DNA from: Streptomyces novaecaesareae
Lineage (GTDB): Bacteria > Actinomycetota > Actinomycetes > Streptomycetales > Streptomycetaceae
Reading direction: 5' to 3'
DNA length: 62,633 bases
Assembly: GCF_000716875.1 (NCBI RefSeq)
Contig: NZ_JNWQ01000037.1
Location: 1 to 62,633 of the forward strand
A program made the position numbers and the translations under genes. Shown piece after piece: positions 35,058 through 43,815 of the stretch (within the stretch, counting starts at the first letter, position 1; each line of letters opens with the position of its first letter). The notes under the pieces were generated by a model. It was not told the DNA's origin, ran no database searches, and saw only the letters and a program-made list of their open reading frames with translations.

Positions 35058-35989
35058 AGCGCCACCGTGAATGCGAGCGCCTCGACGCCGGCGGGCGGCT
35101 GCCACACCAACTCGCCCTTCAGACTGACCGGACGGCTGTTGGCGCTCCGGGCCTGCATGACCGTCTCCGCGGCAGACTCATCCGCGACCGACCGGTCAAT
35201 CACGCAGACGACGACCGGTGCAAGAACGTCGTTGAGGTACTTGATCGCGCCGTAGCCGTCAAGAACCGCGGTTTGGTGCTGCTCCACGGTCTCCAGCTGG
35301 TCCCCCAGTTTCGAAGCAGATACCACCTGTGTCGACCACGTCGCCGCCCCGTCCACAGCAGGCAGCACGTAGTTCTTGAGGGGGCAGGGCGTATCCGCCG
35401 GATCCGCGGCATTCCCGATGCACGCCTCCAGGTCCTCCAGCAGCCACTTGGCAGTGCCGACAAGGACGAGGTCCGACGGCGGGCAGGCCATCCGCTGGGC
35501 CCACGAGGCCGATGCGCCGACCAGCTCCGCCAGTGAGCCCGGCGCCGGCAGCACTGACTGCGACGGCTCCGCCGGAGCGTCGAGCTCGAATACCGCCTCA
35601 TAGCGCGTGACCGGCAGCCATTTCCCGGCGACGAGGACCCTGGGCTCCGGATGTCCGAGTTCGAGTCTGGCGAAAACCCCGGTGTTGATCCGGTTGCTGG
35701 TCACCGCCCGGAAGTACACTCCCCCGGCTGCCACCCGGAAGGCCTCGGCCGGATCCGGGAGTTCGGGCGCCGGGCTCGACAGCGTCCAGCCAGCCGCGAT
35801 GAGCGCGGCCACGTAATCACGCCTCGGGACCGAGACTGCGAGCACCAACTGCCGTCCAGCGAGCTTCGGCACGAAGTACCGGAGCCTCGAACCAAGCACG
35901 ATGAACGATCCGATCCACGGAGCGCACTCGACCGTTTGGCCAGGACCGTCCGCCAGGCCAAGCCTGACTGGCGAGCGTCCCTCCGTCAC
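35054..35989 (-). CDS. Unrecognised first gene of the DISARM-like operon
   Basis: A 311-residue protein with no motif I know. It is beta-rich at the N-terminus (WIGSFIVLGSRLRYFVPKL; LVLAVSVPRRDYVAALIAAGW) and ends LVWQPPAGVEALAFTVAL. A short Cys pair (ACIGN...TPCPL) is present. Start is GTG at 35989; the ribosome site is weak. It could be the split N-terminal half of a DrmE-like protein together with its neighbour, since the two are coupled, but there is no direct proof. Confidence 0.55.
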   Translation of the reverse strand: MTEGRSPVRLGLADGPGQTVECAPWIGSFIVLGSRLRYFVPKLAGRQLVLAVSVPRRDYVAALIAAGWTLSSPAPELPDPAEAFRVAAGGVYFRAVTSNRINTGVFARLELGHPEPRVLVAGKWLPVTRYEAVFELDAPAEPSQSVLPAPGSLAELVGASASWAQRMACPPSDLVLVGTAKWLLEDLEACIGNAADPADTPCPLKNYVLPAVDGAATWSTQVVSASKLGDQLETVEQHQTAVLDGYGAIKYLNDVLAPVVVCVIDRSVADESAAETVMQARSANSRPVSLKGELVWQPPAGVEALAFTVAL

Positions 35990-36369
35990 CCCGCCTGTCT
36001 CCCTCCGGCCGCGAACCTGACTTGTAGTTTGAGGACAGACTGGATGTTAGAGCCGGGGGCCGACACAAAGCTCGGAAATCGGGAAGTCCGGCGCGCCCAG
36101 CTGCCACGAAGGCTCAGCTCAGGGCTGCCCGAGCCGCTCCACAGCCGAAGTCATGCCTTGAGCAACGTTCGCTGTGCACGTGAGGTCCACGGCCAGGAAC
36201 AGCGGTGACTCTATACCTTTTTCTTCCATGGTGAAGATGGCCCTGGCAAGTCCAACCCCCGTCAGCACAACCGAGGTTGAACCTTGATCGTGGACACTCA
36301 TGGCAATCGGATCCCAGGACCTGCAGGGAAGTCCGCTGCCACGGGGGTCATGGGGCCTTCGCCCTGATG
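35990..36369. other. Upstream region of the DISARM-like operon
   Basis: 380 bases. No credible gene. It must hold the operon promoter. Composition falls near 36190-36310, suggesting old mobile-element debris. Confidence 0.4.
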
Positions 36370-36513
36370 GGTGGACACGCTGATACTGGATCTGCTTGAT
36401 CCGGAGGAAGCGAGAACAGTGCCGATGGCGATGAAGGACTACTCGGATGAGTTCAAGGCCGATGCCGTGGCCCTGTACGAGTCCACGCCCGGGGCGACCT
36501 ACACCGAGGCGAG
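36370..36513 (+). mobile_element. IS3-family remnant: left end and start of OrfA
   Basis: From ATG at 36425 the frame reads MAMKDYSDEFKADAVALYES and continues TPGATYTEA, the conserved N-terminus of IS3-family OrfA transposases in actinobacteria, then loses similarity at about 36500. TGGACACGCTGATACTGG at 36372 resembles the left end of such elements. No OrfB or right end is seen, so it is a dead fragment between the DISARM-like operon and the restriction cassette. Confidence 0.7.
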
Positions 36514-36795
36514 CGTTCCGGGCCAGGTCAGAGCCAGGGAGCGCCACCCGCACTGCTTCCCATAGGTCCTGCATCCCTGCGGCCCGCGTCAGATGGCCAT
36601 CACGTCATTCTGAAATGATCAGTAAGGCGGCCGGGCGCGGCTGTCCATCAGCAAGTCGTTTGTAGTGCCGGCATGTTCGGTGGAGGCTCACCCACCCGCA
36701 CGCCGGGGTTGAGCGTAGGCGCCTGTTCCATCTCGACGCGCCGCACCCCGCGGGGGCAGCGGGAGCTCAAGGCCAACAGGTCCCGACCGGGGCGG
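36514..36795. other. Short gene-free stretch
   Basis: 282 bases beyond the IS3 fragment. Nothing recognisable; it ends at the stop of the minus-strand regulator gene. Confidence 0.35.
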
Positions 36796-37584
36796 TTATG
36801 CGGTCAGTACGCCGAAGCTGATCAAGGCCCGAGCGTCCGCGAGGTTGTCGGCGTCCATGAGGTGTCCAACCACTGCGAGAACGACCTTCTCGGGCCGACT
36901 CCCGACCTTCCTCAGGAGGGTGTCCGCTGCCTCGGTGAGACCCCGGCTGCGGCACGCCTGGATCGCGGCGGCGGACTCCATCGCAGGCGCTTCGTCGCCG
37001 GCGTAGTCCAGCATACCGACGGCGTGCTCGTACCGGCCGCTGTCCAGGTGCAGCGCCAGCTCGTCGACCGGCCACTGCTGGTCGGCGGCGGAGCCGCTGC
37101 GCCGGTCCCCCTCAGCGGGCGGGACCGGCGCAGTGAACGGCACGCCGGTCCCGCCCGCCAGCGCCGCCGTTGCCCCGCCGCGCAGCATGGCAACGGTAGC
37201 CTCGGCCGGCCTGGCAGCTGCGGCACTGCCGTCACTGTCGGCAGCGGTCGCGCACTCGTCCAAAGCGCACTGTATGAGGCGCTTCAGATCTGCCAAAGCC
37301 AGCACCCCAGTACGGTCCTTGTACTCCGCAAGTCGATGGAGCTTAAGGACCGTGTCCGCGTCGGGGAACAGGAACTTCCCAGACGCGAGCCGGTTGAGGA
37401 CCGAGCGGGAGCTGTGGATCTGACCTGCAACGCTGCGCAGCGAGCCGCCCGTGGCGCCCAGCAGGGTGCGCACCGCCTGGGCGAGTTCGCGGCGTGCCGG
37501 GGGAATGGAGGCCGGAAGGGCCTTCATCTGTCCGCGTGGCGGCAAGGAGTACTCCCCAAGGGTAGGGGGTCGACGAAGTGTCAT
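36796..37584 (-). CDS. Helix-turn-helix regulator with helical C-terminal repeats
   Basis: A 262-residue protein. An XRE-like HTH spans about residues 30-75 (LRSVAGQIHSSRSVLNRLASGKFLFPDADTVLKLHRLA). After an Ala/Gly linker, residues 165-262 are helical (PVDELALHLDSGRYEHAVGML...GLTEAADTLL...LADARALI) and resemble TPR-like pairs. It is divergent from the restriction cassette (208-bp gap) and is probably its controller, a common arrangement in streptomycete defence loci. ATG at 37584 gives MTLRRPPTLGEYS; ATG at 37527 is possible. Confidence 0.72.
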   Translation of the reverse strand: MTLRRPPTLGEYSLPPRGQMKALPASIPPARRELAQAVRTLLGATGGSLRSVAGQIHSSRSVLNRLASGKFLFPDADTVLKLHRLAEYKDRTGVLALADLKRLIQCALDECATAADSDGSAAAARPAEATVAMLRGGATAALAGGTGVPFTAPVPPAEGDRRSGSAADQQWPVDELALHLDSGRYEHAVGMLDYAGDEAPAMESAAAIQACRSRGLTEAADTLLRKVGSRPEKVVLAVVGHLMDADNLADARALISFGVLTA

Positions 37585-37791
37585 CCCATCTTGGCAAACG
37601 CCTCCGACAGTTGAGCGGTCCTGTGGCGCGGCAGGGACACGCCGGGACACCGGGCGAGGAGGGACACCGAGGGACAGGGAAGCCTTCCCCTGCCCTTGGG
37701 GCGTGCGCTTCGCTTGAGGAGCAGGCGGAACGGTCCCGCTGACAGTCCACCAGGGCCGTCACTGCGCTGTACACGAGAGGATCCGAAGAGC

Positions 37792-38475
37792 ATGGTGGTG
37801 GCAATCCCGTCCTGGACCGACGAGGAACTCGGCACCAAGAAGCGCGTCGCGCTGTGGCTGGTGCAGGAGGTCGGACTCGGCAGCGTGTTCACCAAGGAAC
37901 AGCTGCGGACCGCGTTCGAGGGGGTCAGCCAGGTCGACCGCCGTATGAGGGAGCTTCGCGACCACGAGTGGCAGATCGACACCAACCGGGAGGACCCGGC
38001 CCTCGACCCCAGTGAGCACCGGTTCGTGAAGCAGGGGGTGCCGGTATGGGAGCCCGGCATGGGAAGCCGCAAGGCAAGCGAGTCCGTGGGAGCAGTACAG
38101 CGCCGCTCCGTGCTCCTGAAGGACAACTACCTGTGCCGGACCTGTGGCATCGGCAACGGCGAGGCGTACGCCGACGGGCACGGCGCGACCTCCCACCTGG
38201 ACATCGCGCGGCGCCCGGTCACCCTGCCCGGCGGCGGCACCGAAGTGCAGTTGGTCACCGAGTGCAACCGGTGCCGCGTCGGCGGGCGCGACGCCGGCGC
38301 CGACCTGAGCGCCTTCGCGTCGGCGCTGGCGCAGCTGTCGGCCTACGAGCGCAAGATGCTGTCTGCCTGGATGGAGCAGGACGCCCGCGGCTTCAACGAG
38401 GTCGAGAAGCTCTGGGGCGTCTACCGCACCCTGCCGGCGGCGGCGCGCGCCGACGTCCGCGACATGCTCCTGTAA
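37792..38475 (+). CDS. HNH-like zinc protein
   Basis: A 227-residue protein. The central part has an HNH-type treble-clef frame: YLCRTCG, then SHLDIARRPV, then ECNRCRVGGR. The first His is present, but the usual C-x-x-C-N-x-x-K ending is altered to CNRCR, so catalysis is uncertain. N-terminal residues 1-90 are a winged-helix-like region (KKRVALWLVQEVGLGSVFTKEQLRTAFEG). ATG at 37792 begins MVVAIPSW; the upstream frame is not family-like. First gene of the five- to six-gene cassette leading to NaeI; a similar wHTH-HNH layout occurs in the gene at 41925-42797. Confidence 0.75.
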   Translation: MVVAIPSWTDEELGTKKRVALWLVQEVGLGSVFTKEQLRTAFEGVSQVDRRMRELRDHEWQIDTNREDPALDPSEHRFVKQGVPVWEPGMGSRKASESVGAVQRRSVLLKDNYLCRTCGIGNGEAYADGHGATSHLDIARRPVTLPGGGTEVQLVTECNRCRVGGRDAGADLSAFASALAQLSAYERKMLSAWMEQDARGFNEVEKLWGVYRTLPAAARADVRDMLL

Positions 38476-38570
38476 TCCACTCCCCGGGGCGGCACGGAAG
38501 CCCCCGTGCCGCCCCTTTCCCGGCCCTGGCAGTATCTGCATCGCTTTCACACACACGAAGGAGCACACAC

Positions 38571-39986
38571 GTGTTGATCGACTTCGGCCAGCCCCACGAA
38601 GCCGCTGGCAACCGCGAGCTCGTGGCCCACCGGCTGAAGGAGCTGCGTAACGGGAACGGGGTCCCGGAAACGCTGACCGTCGAGTGGCGCGGGAAGCCCG
38701 CCCATATCGAGGTTATCGACATGCCGGTCGAGGTCCTGCGCTACAACCCTGGCACGCACCGCATCCGTGCCCAGCGCGCCTACGACCCGGCCCGGGACCG
38801 GTCTCTGACCGAGGACCCCTGGAGCCCGGTGAGCCAGGACTACCTCCACCACCTGCTGAAGGCTCTGCCGGCCGACCCCTCCAGGACCGACAAGGCCTTC
38901 GAGGACCTGACGGAGAGCCTGCGCGAGTACCAGCAGAACGAACCCGGGCTGATCACGCACGAGGGCATCCTCGTCAATGGCAATACCCGCCGCGCTGCTC
39001 TCAAGGAGCTCGGGCGGACCAGCATGCGGGTCGGCATTCTGCCGGAGAGCTGCGAGTGGAGCGATATCCACGCCGTCGAGCTCTCTCTCCAGCTGCGCCC
39101 GGACACCCGGCGGGACTACTCCTACATCAACCACCTGCTCGCCTTGGAGGAGCAGGTGGCGCTTGGCAAGCCGCTGCCGGAGATCGCCCGGAATTTCCAC
39201 ACTACGACGCCGGCCTGCGACCGCGACCTGTGGATCCTGGCCCAGCTCCGGGACCTCATCAGCCGTAGCGCCACCGGAAGCGCCTCTCTGCGGCTGATGG
39301 ACTTCGAAGAGGCCAAGGAGCGGTTCTTCGAGCTCTACCGCGCCTACAACACCGAGTCCGCGCGCAACCGGGAGCGTGGCGACCTGCTGAAGGAGGGCCG
39401 GCTCGCGGCCATCGTGCTGGAGTTCGCCAAGACGGACGTCCGGTTCATCCAGCCCGACTTCCAGGAGCGCTTCCTGGACCAGCGGCTGCCCGCAGACCTC
39501 AGGCCCGCCCCTACCCACGCGGCCCCGGCGGTGGCCATCCCGGGCCTTGGCCGCACTATCCAGGCCGCCGGCGCGAGCGTCGCCGCGGCCAAGGCGCTCA
39601 CCGACTCCCTCCTGCAGGCCAAGGCCGTCAAGGCGGCCGGCGCGGCCGCAACCACCGAGGAGCAGACGGCGGCCGCTGAGGTCCTCGAGCGCACCCGGGA
39701 CGTCTTCAACGAGGCGCTGGAGTTTGCTGGCAAGGACTTCCGGCTCCGGAAGAAGCGCCTCGCCGCCCCCGACCGCGTCGCCGACGCCTGCAAGGACCTG
39801 GAGCAGTGCGTCACCGACCTCGTCCTCGCCCGCGGCAACGGGAGCCTGGACGAAGGGGCGTTCGACGACGCCCTGCTGCAGCTGCGCACCATCATGGGGC
39901 GCGTTGCCGTCGAGGCCGGCAAGAGCATGCCGCTCCCCGGCGAGGGCCTGACCTGGCTCAACGCTGCTGTAGGGAAGCAGCAGTGA
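38571..39986 (+). CDS. ParB-like nuclease-domain protein
   Basis: A 471-residue protein. Residues 115-150 hold a ParB/Srx-type core (GLITHEGILVNGNTRRAALKELG), in which the GN-x-R-R segment is the CTP/nucleotide-binding signature. The preceding VIDMPVEVLRYNPGTHRIRA matches the family's opening strand. The C-terminal half is helical and Ala-rich (coiled-coil-like, 320-400). The start is GTG at 38571 after GAAGGAG; the open frame extends upstream through the previous gene but is a shadow there. Its stop overlaps the SNF2 gene (GTGA), so the two are co-translated. ParB-like proteins in defence islands may load on DNA as CTP clamps; here the role is unknown. Confidence 0.8.
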   Translation: MLIDFGQPHEAAGNRELVAHRLKELRNGNGVPETLTVEWRGKPAHIEVIDMPVEVLRYNPGTHRIRAQRAYDPARDRSLTEDPWSPVSQDYLHHLLKALPADPSRTDKAFEDLTESLREYQQNEPGLITHEGILVNGNTRRAALKELGRTSMRVGILPESCEWSDIHAVELSLQLRPDTRRDYSYINHLLALEEQVALGKPLPEIARNFHTTTPACDRDLWILAQLRDLISRSATGSASLRLMDFEEAKERFFELYRAYNTESARNRERGDLLKEGRLAAIVLEFAKTDVRFIQPDFQERFLDQRLPADLRPAPTHAAPAVAIPGLGRTIQAAGASVAAAKALTDSLLQAKAVKAAGAAATTEEQTAAAEVLERTRDVFNEALEFAGKDFRLRKKRLAAPDRVADACKDLEQCVTDLVLARGNGSLDEGAFDDALLQLRTIMGRVAVEAGKSMPLPGEGLTWLNAAVGKQQ

Positions 39987-41857
39987 CGGATACCCAGACG
40001 GAGCCGTCGCTGCGGATCGCATTCGACGTGTCGCGGACCCGCGTGGTCCTGCGCACCACGCCCGGGCACGAGCAGGACTTCGCGGACCTCGCCGCGCGCA
40101 TCGCCCCCGGCGGCCAGCGCGGGCCACTGGTAGGCGAGTTCGACCTCGACGACTTCCTCGACCGCATCATCGAACTCGGCTCCTGGCGCCACGACGGCGT
40201 CGAGTGGGAGGAGGCGCTGGTCCAGCTCGTCACCGGCGTCCTCGACGACGCCGAGCGGGCCGAGCAGACTCTCCGCAGTGGCGCGGACGCCGGCCTGAGC
40301 GCAGTCGCGCCGGACGACGTGCCGGGTCTCCTGGGCGACGGCTGGACCGGAGACCTCACCCCCTTCCAGCTCCGCGATGCAGCCCAGCTGCTGTCACTCG
40401 GGCACGGCGCGAACTTCAGCGTCCCCGGGGCCGGCAAGACCCGCGTCTCACTCGCCGTCTACGCTGCCATGCGTGAACAGGGCCTGGCCAAGCGGCTCCT
40501 GGTCGTCGGACCCAAGTCCGCCTACGAGGCATGGCAGACGGAGAGCCAGATCTGCTTCCGCACACCGCCGCGCATCGCCGTCATGGGCCGCACCCCCGAC
40601 TACGGCGCAGAGGTACTGCTGGTCAACTACGAGCGCCTGTCCCGGGCCGTACCCGGGCTCGCGTCCTGGCTGGGCACGGCGCCGTCGATGCTGGTGCTCG
40701 ACGAGGCCCATCGTATGAAGCTCGGCGCCAACGGGACATACGGCTCTGCCTGCCTCGCGCTGGGGCCCACCGCCACCCGGCGGCTCATCCTCACCGGTAC
40801 TCCGGCCCCCAACGGGGCCCGGGACCTGGAGAACCTGCTGTCGTTCGTCTGGCCCGGCCGCGGCAAACGCGTCGTCTCCGACGCTGTACGCGGCGGCGAC
40901 CTCGCCTACGCCAGCACGGTGCTAAGGCCGCTGTTCACCCGCACCACCAAGCGCGAGCTTGGCCTGCCCCCGTTCGAACCGAAGGTCCGGTACGTCAGCC
41001 TTCCGCCGATCCACCGGGAGGTGTACGAGGCGCTCAAGGGCAACTTCTCCCCACGGGCCGAGGCGTCCCGCAACGACATCGAAGCCCTCGGGCGGGCAGC
41101 ACTGCGCCTGCTCATGGCCGCAACAAGCCCGGCGCTCCTGATCGAGGGCAGCAGCCCGTACGAGCCGCTCGCCTACCGGGTGCCGGCGCTGGAGGCCGCC
41201 CCCGGCGAGTCCCTCCACACGCTCCTGCGCGACCTGCCCCGCTACGAGCTCTCTCCCAAGTTCCAGGAGGCCGTCCAGATCGTCGCCGCCAACGCGGCAG
41301 CGGGCCGCAAGACGATCGTGTGGACCACCTTCGTACGCAACATCACCACCCTGGCCGAGCTCCTCTCCCCCTACTCCCCAGCCGTCGTCCACGGCGGCAC
41401 GGCCGACCGGGACGAGGAGATTCGACGGTTCCGCGAGGATCCCGACTGCATGGTGCTGCTCTCCAACCCGGCTACCCTGGGCGAGGGCATCAGCCTGCAC
41501 CAGGCCTGCCACGACGCGGTCTACGTCGACCGCGACTTCATGGCCGGCCGGTTCCTGCAGAGCCTCGACCGCATCCATCGCCTGGGCCTGGCCCCCGGAA
41601 CGGAGACGAGGGTCACGGTCCTTGTCGCGGAAGGCACCATCGACGAGGTGGTCCAGCTGCGTCTTGAGGCAAAGCTGGAATTCATGGGCAGCATCCTGGA
41701 CGACCCGGAGGTGCGCCAACTCGCTGACCTCGTTGAAGAGCCCGTCGGGAGCGCCGGCCTGGACATGGCGGACATCCGGGAACTCCTGCGCCACCTTGAG
41801 CCCCCGGCCTTGCTCGACGAGCAAGCATTGAGTGCGGCCCGGGACCCTCAGCCGTGA
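39983..41857 (+). CDS. SNF2/DEAH-type helicase
   Basis: A 624-residue SF2 ATPase of the SNF2 branch. The N-terminal 140 residues are not recognised. Then follow NFSVPGAGKTRVSLAVY (motif I), MLVLDEAHRMK (II), LILTGTPAPN (III), IVWTTFVRNITTL (IV), and LSNPATLGEGISLHQACHDAVYVDRDFMAGRFLQSLDRIHRLG (V-VI). Such enzymes translocate along duplex DNA. It is coupled to the ParB-like gene. Type II restriction systems do not usually need a motor, so this suggests a composite system. DrmD of class 1 DISARM is also SNF2-like but much longer. Confidence 0.9.
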   Translation: MTDTQTEPSLRIAFDVSRTRVVLRTTPGHEQDFADLAARIAPGGQRGPLVGEFDLDDFLDRIIELGSWRHDGVEWEEALVQLVTGVLDDAERAEQTLRSGADAGLSAVAPDDVPGLLGDGWTGDLTPFQLRDAAQLLSLGHGANFSVPGAGKTRVSLAVYAAMREQGLAKRLLVVGPKSAYEAWQTESQICFRTPPRIAVMGRTPDYGAEVLLVNYERLSRAVPGLASWLGTAPSMLVLDEAHRMKLGANGTYGSACLALGPTATRRLILTGTPAPNGARDLENLLSFVWPGRGKRVVSDAVRGGDLAYASTVLRPLFTRTTKRELGLPPFEPKVRYVSLPPIHREVYEALKGNFSPRAEASRNDIEALGRAALRLLMAATSPALLIEGSSPYEPLAYRVPALEAAPGESLHTLLRDLPRYELSPKFQEAVQIVAANAAAGRKTIVWTTFVRNITTLAELLSPYSPAVVHGGTADRDEEIRRFREDPDCMVLLSNPATLGEGISLHQACHDAVYVDRDFMAGRFLQSLDRIHRLGLAPGTETRVTVLVAEGTIDEVVQLRLEAKLEFMGSILDDPEVRQLADLVEEPVGSAGLDMADIRELLRHLEPPALLDEQALSAARDPQP

Positions 41858-41924
41858 CGGGCCCAAGGTGCCGTACGGATCAGAACGGACTCCTCGAATC
41901 CGCCGTGTTCAGCGGGAGGAAGAG

Positions 41925-42797
41925 ATGACACACGCAGAAGTGGACAGCAAGCGCCCGCTGCCCGGCCCCACTGATCCGTCCATCGACGATCTCTTCAGCA
42001 GCCAGGAGACCGCAGAAGCCTGTCGGTTCCTCCTCACGCGGCGGGATAGCCCTCCGACCATGGCGGAGTGGCTGGCTCGGTCACAGCAGGTGTTCGGCAA
42101 GTCCAACGTGCAAAGCCAGCGGCGCCTGCGCGAGGTCCGGAGCCACTTCGTGGTGCAGAGCCGGCGCCGTACTGGTGACGGGGGGTGGATCTACGAGCTG
42201 CTGGGCTGGAAGAAGGCGGCTTCCGCCGCCGTGAAGGTCTCGCCCCGGCTGCAGGCGGAGGTCTTCAGCCAGAAGGGCCGCTTCTGTCAGATGTGTGGGC
42301 GCGGCCCCCAGGACGGTGTCCGGCTGCAGATCGACCACATCGTGCCTGAGTCCTGGGGCGGCAAGACGGAGTACTCGAACCTGGAGCCGCTGTGCGAGGA
42401 GCACAACCACGGGAAGCAGGCGTTCTTCGCCTCGCTCGACGGGTTCGGCCCGGCTATCGGGCGCGCGCTCTCGTGCCCGAATCCGTGGGAGCGCATCGGC
42501 GAACTTCTGATCGCCTTCCAGAAGATGGGGAAGCCGACGCCGGTTGAGCTCGTCGAGCTGGTCGCACAGGACACCCACAAGGGCGACCCGAAGAAGCGGC
42601 TGCGAGAACTCCGTTTTGTCCTCGGCTGGGACATCGTCGCGCACCGCAGGAAGACGGACGGCCTTACCGAGGTGACCTACGAACTGATCAGCTCCCAGCC
42701 GTGGCCTGCGGAGGGTGCAGCCGCGGCGGTTGCCGGCTACGAGCGAACGCGCAAGGAGCGCAAGGCTGCTGAGCGCGCCGCGCCCGGGGCCGACTGA
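41925..42797 (+). CDS. HNH endonuclease
   Basis: A 290-residue protein with a canonical HNH: CQMCG, then LQIDHIVPESWGG, then NLEPLCEEHNHGKQ, so zinc Cys, catalytic His and Asn are all there. A wHTH-like N-terminal region (PPTMAEWLARSQQVFGKSNVQSQRRLREVRSHF) precedes it. ATG at 41925 follows GGAGGAAG. It stands 67 bp after the SNF2 gene and 67 bp before the NaeI-like gene. It may be a nickase or second nuclease of the cassette. Confidence 0.88.
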   Translation: MTHAEVDSKRPLPGPTDPSIDDLFSSQETAEACRFLLTRRDSPPTMAEWLARSQQVFGKSNVQSQRRLREVRSHFVVQSRRRTGDGGWIYELLGWKKAASAAVKVSPRLQAEVFSQKGRFCQMCGRGPQDGVRLQIDHIVPESWGGKTEYSNLEPLCEEHNHGKQAFFASLDGFGPAIGRALSCPNPWERIGELLIAFQKMGKPTPVELVELVAQDTHKGDPKKRLRELRFVLGWDIVAHRRKTDGLTEVTYELISSQPWPAEGAAAAVAGYERTRKERKAAERAAPGAD

Positions 42798-42864
42798 CCC
42801 GGCCCACGCACCGGAGACAAGATCCCGGAATTCCTACATCTTCCGTTCAAAGAATTGAGTTGGT

Positions 42865-43815
42865 ATGACGTCAGCCAATACCTTATTCCCCATTTCCTCC
42901 GCCGTGGCCCCTGATCCGGAACTGGCCCGCGTCCGCGCCGGAATCCTGGCGGCGGACCCGCACGGCGAGATCTTCGGCGCGGCCCTGCGCCGCACCTTCG
43001 ACATGCTGCTCGACGGACAGCACACGGGCCGGTTCCGCTGGGATGACCTCCACAAGACCGAGAAGACGCATGCCGGCACCCTCGTGGAGATCAACCTCCA
43101 GCGCGCCTTCGGCTTCGCTGACGGCGACAAGATGGACTACTCGATTCACGGCATCGACGTGGACTGCAAGTACTCCCAGGACCTGGGCCGCTGGATGATC
43201 CCGCCAGAGGCGATGGGCCATCTGTGTCTCGGGGTGTGGGCCAGTGATGACGCTGGGCTCTGGTCCGCGGGGCTGTTCCGGGTCACCGAGGAACTGCTTA
43301 CCAGGAAGGAAGGAAACCGGGACGGAAAGCGGTCTCTCACCGCCGCTGCCCGGAAGACCGCCGTTCACTGGCTCTTCGAGGATGCGCCGCTCCCCGAGAA
43401 CATCCTGCTGCGCTTGCCTGAGAAGGACATCGCCGCGATCTTCGCGTCACGGTACGGCACCCAGCGGGTACATGAGCTGTTCCGGCGCACGCAGGGCCGT
43501 GTCGTCTCCCGCGGCGTGGTCGCCACGGTCGCACAACAGGACGACTTCATGAAGCGCGTCCGGTACAACGGTGGCTCCCGCTCGGCGCTCCGGCCGGAGG
43601 GAATCGTGATTCTCGGGCAGTACGGGAATCACCAGGTGGTAGCCCAGGGCCTCGGCCTGCCGCTGCCAGGTGCTGGTGAGTCCGTGAGCGTCCGCCTGGC
43701 ACCCTGGACTCTGGAGCATGTGGACGCACGGTGGGTGGAACTGGAGGGCATCAGGTGGGTGGTAGCGCGGGAAAGCGACCCGGTCGTCGAGGCGCCGCTG
43801 CTGCCGGAGCGGTAG
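42865..43815 (+). CDS. NaeI-family type II restriction endonuclease
   Basis: A 316-residue homologue of NaeI (type IIE, cuts GCC/GGC after binding a second copy of the site). HKTEKTHAGTLVEINLQRAFGF, then D91, D100-C-K102, keep the catalytic spacing known for NaeI (D86, D95, K97), with E75 matching E70; L48 aligns with Leu43, the residue whose change to Lys makes NaeI a topoisomerase. The C-terminal CAP-like Topo domain holds VHELFRRTQGRVVSRGVVATVAQQDDFMKRVR and LRPEGIVILG. Residue numbers for NaeI are recalled. A TTA codon lies at residue 7 (42883). The gene overlaps the vsr gene by up to 85 nt. Confidence 0.93.
   Translation: MTSANTLFPISSAVAPDPELARVRAGILAADPHGEIFGAALRRTFDMLLDGQHTGRFRWDDLHKTEKTHAGTLVEINLQRAFGFADGDKMDYSIHGIDVDCKYSQDLGRWMIPPEAMGHLCLGVWASDDAGLWSAGLFRVTEELLTRKEGNRDGKRSLTAAARKTAVHWLFEDAPLPENILLRLPEKDIAAIFASRYGTQRVHELFRRTQGRVVSRGVVATVAQQDDFMKRVRYNGGSRSALRPEGIVILGQYGNHQVVAQGLGLPLPGAGESVSVRLAPWTLEHVDARWVELEGIRWVVARESDPVVEAPLLPER

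Noticed and set aside
36119..36574. 151-residue minus-strand frame between the DISARM-like operon and the regulator gene
   Set aside because: Overlaps the IS3 remnant on the other strand and has no recognisable domain or ribosome site.
38046..38570. Upstream extension of the ParB-like gene to a 646-residue protein
   Set aside because: This part is an out-of-frame shadow of the HNH-like gene; a strong ribosome site precedes GTG at 38571.
39806..39982. Upstream extension of the SNF2 gene
   Set aside because: Arg-rich shadow of the ParB-like gene end; the GTGA overlap at 39983 is the natural start.
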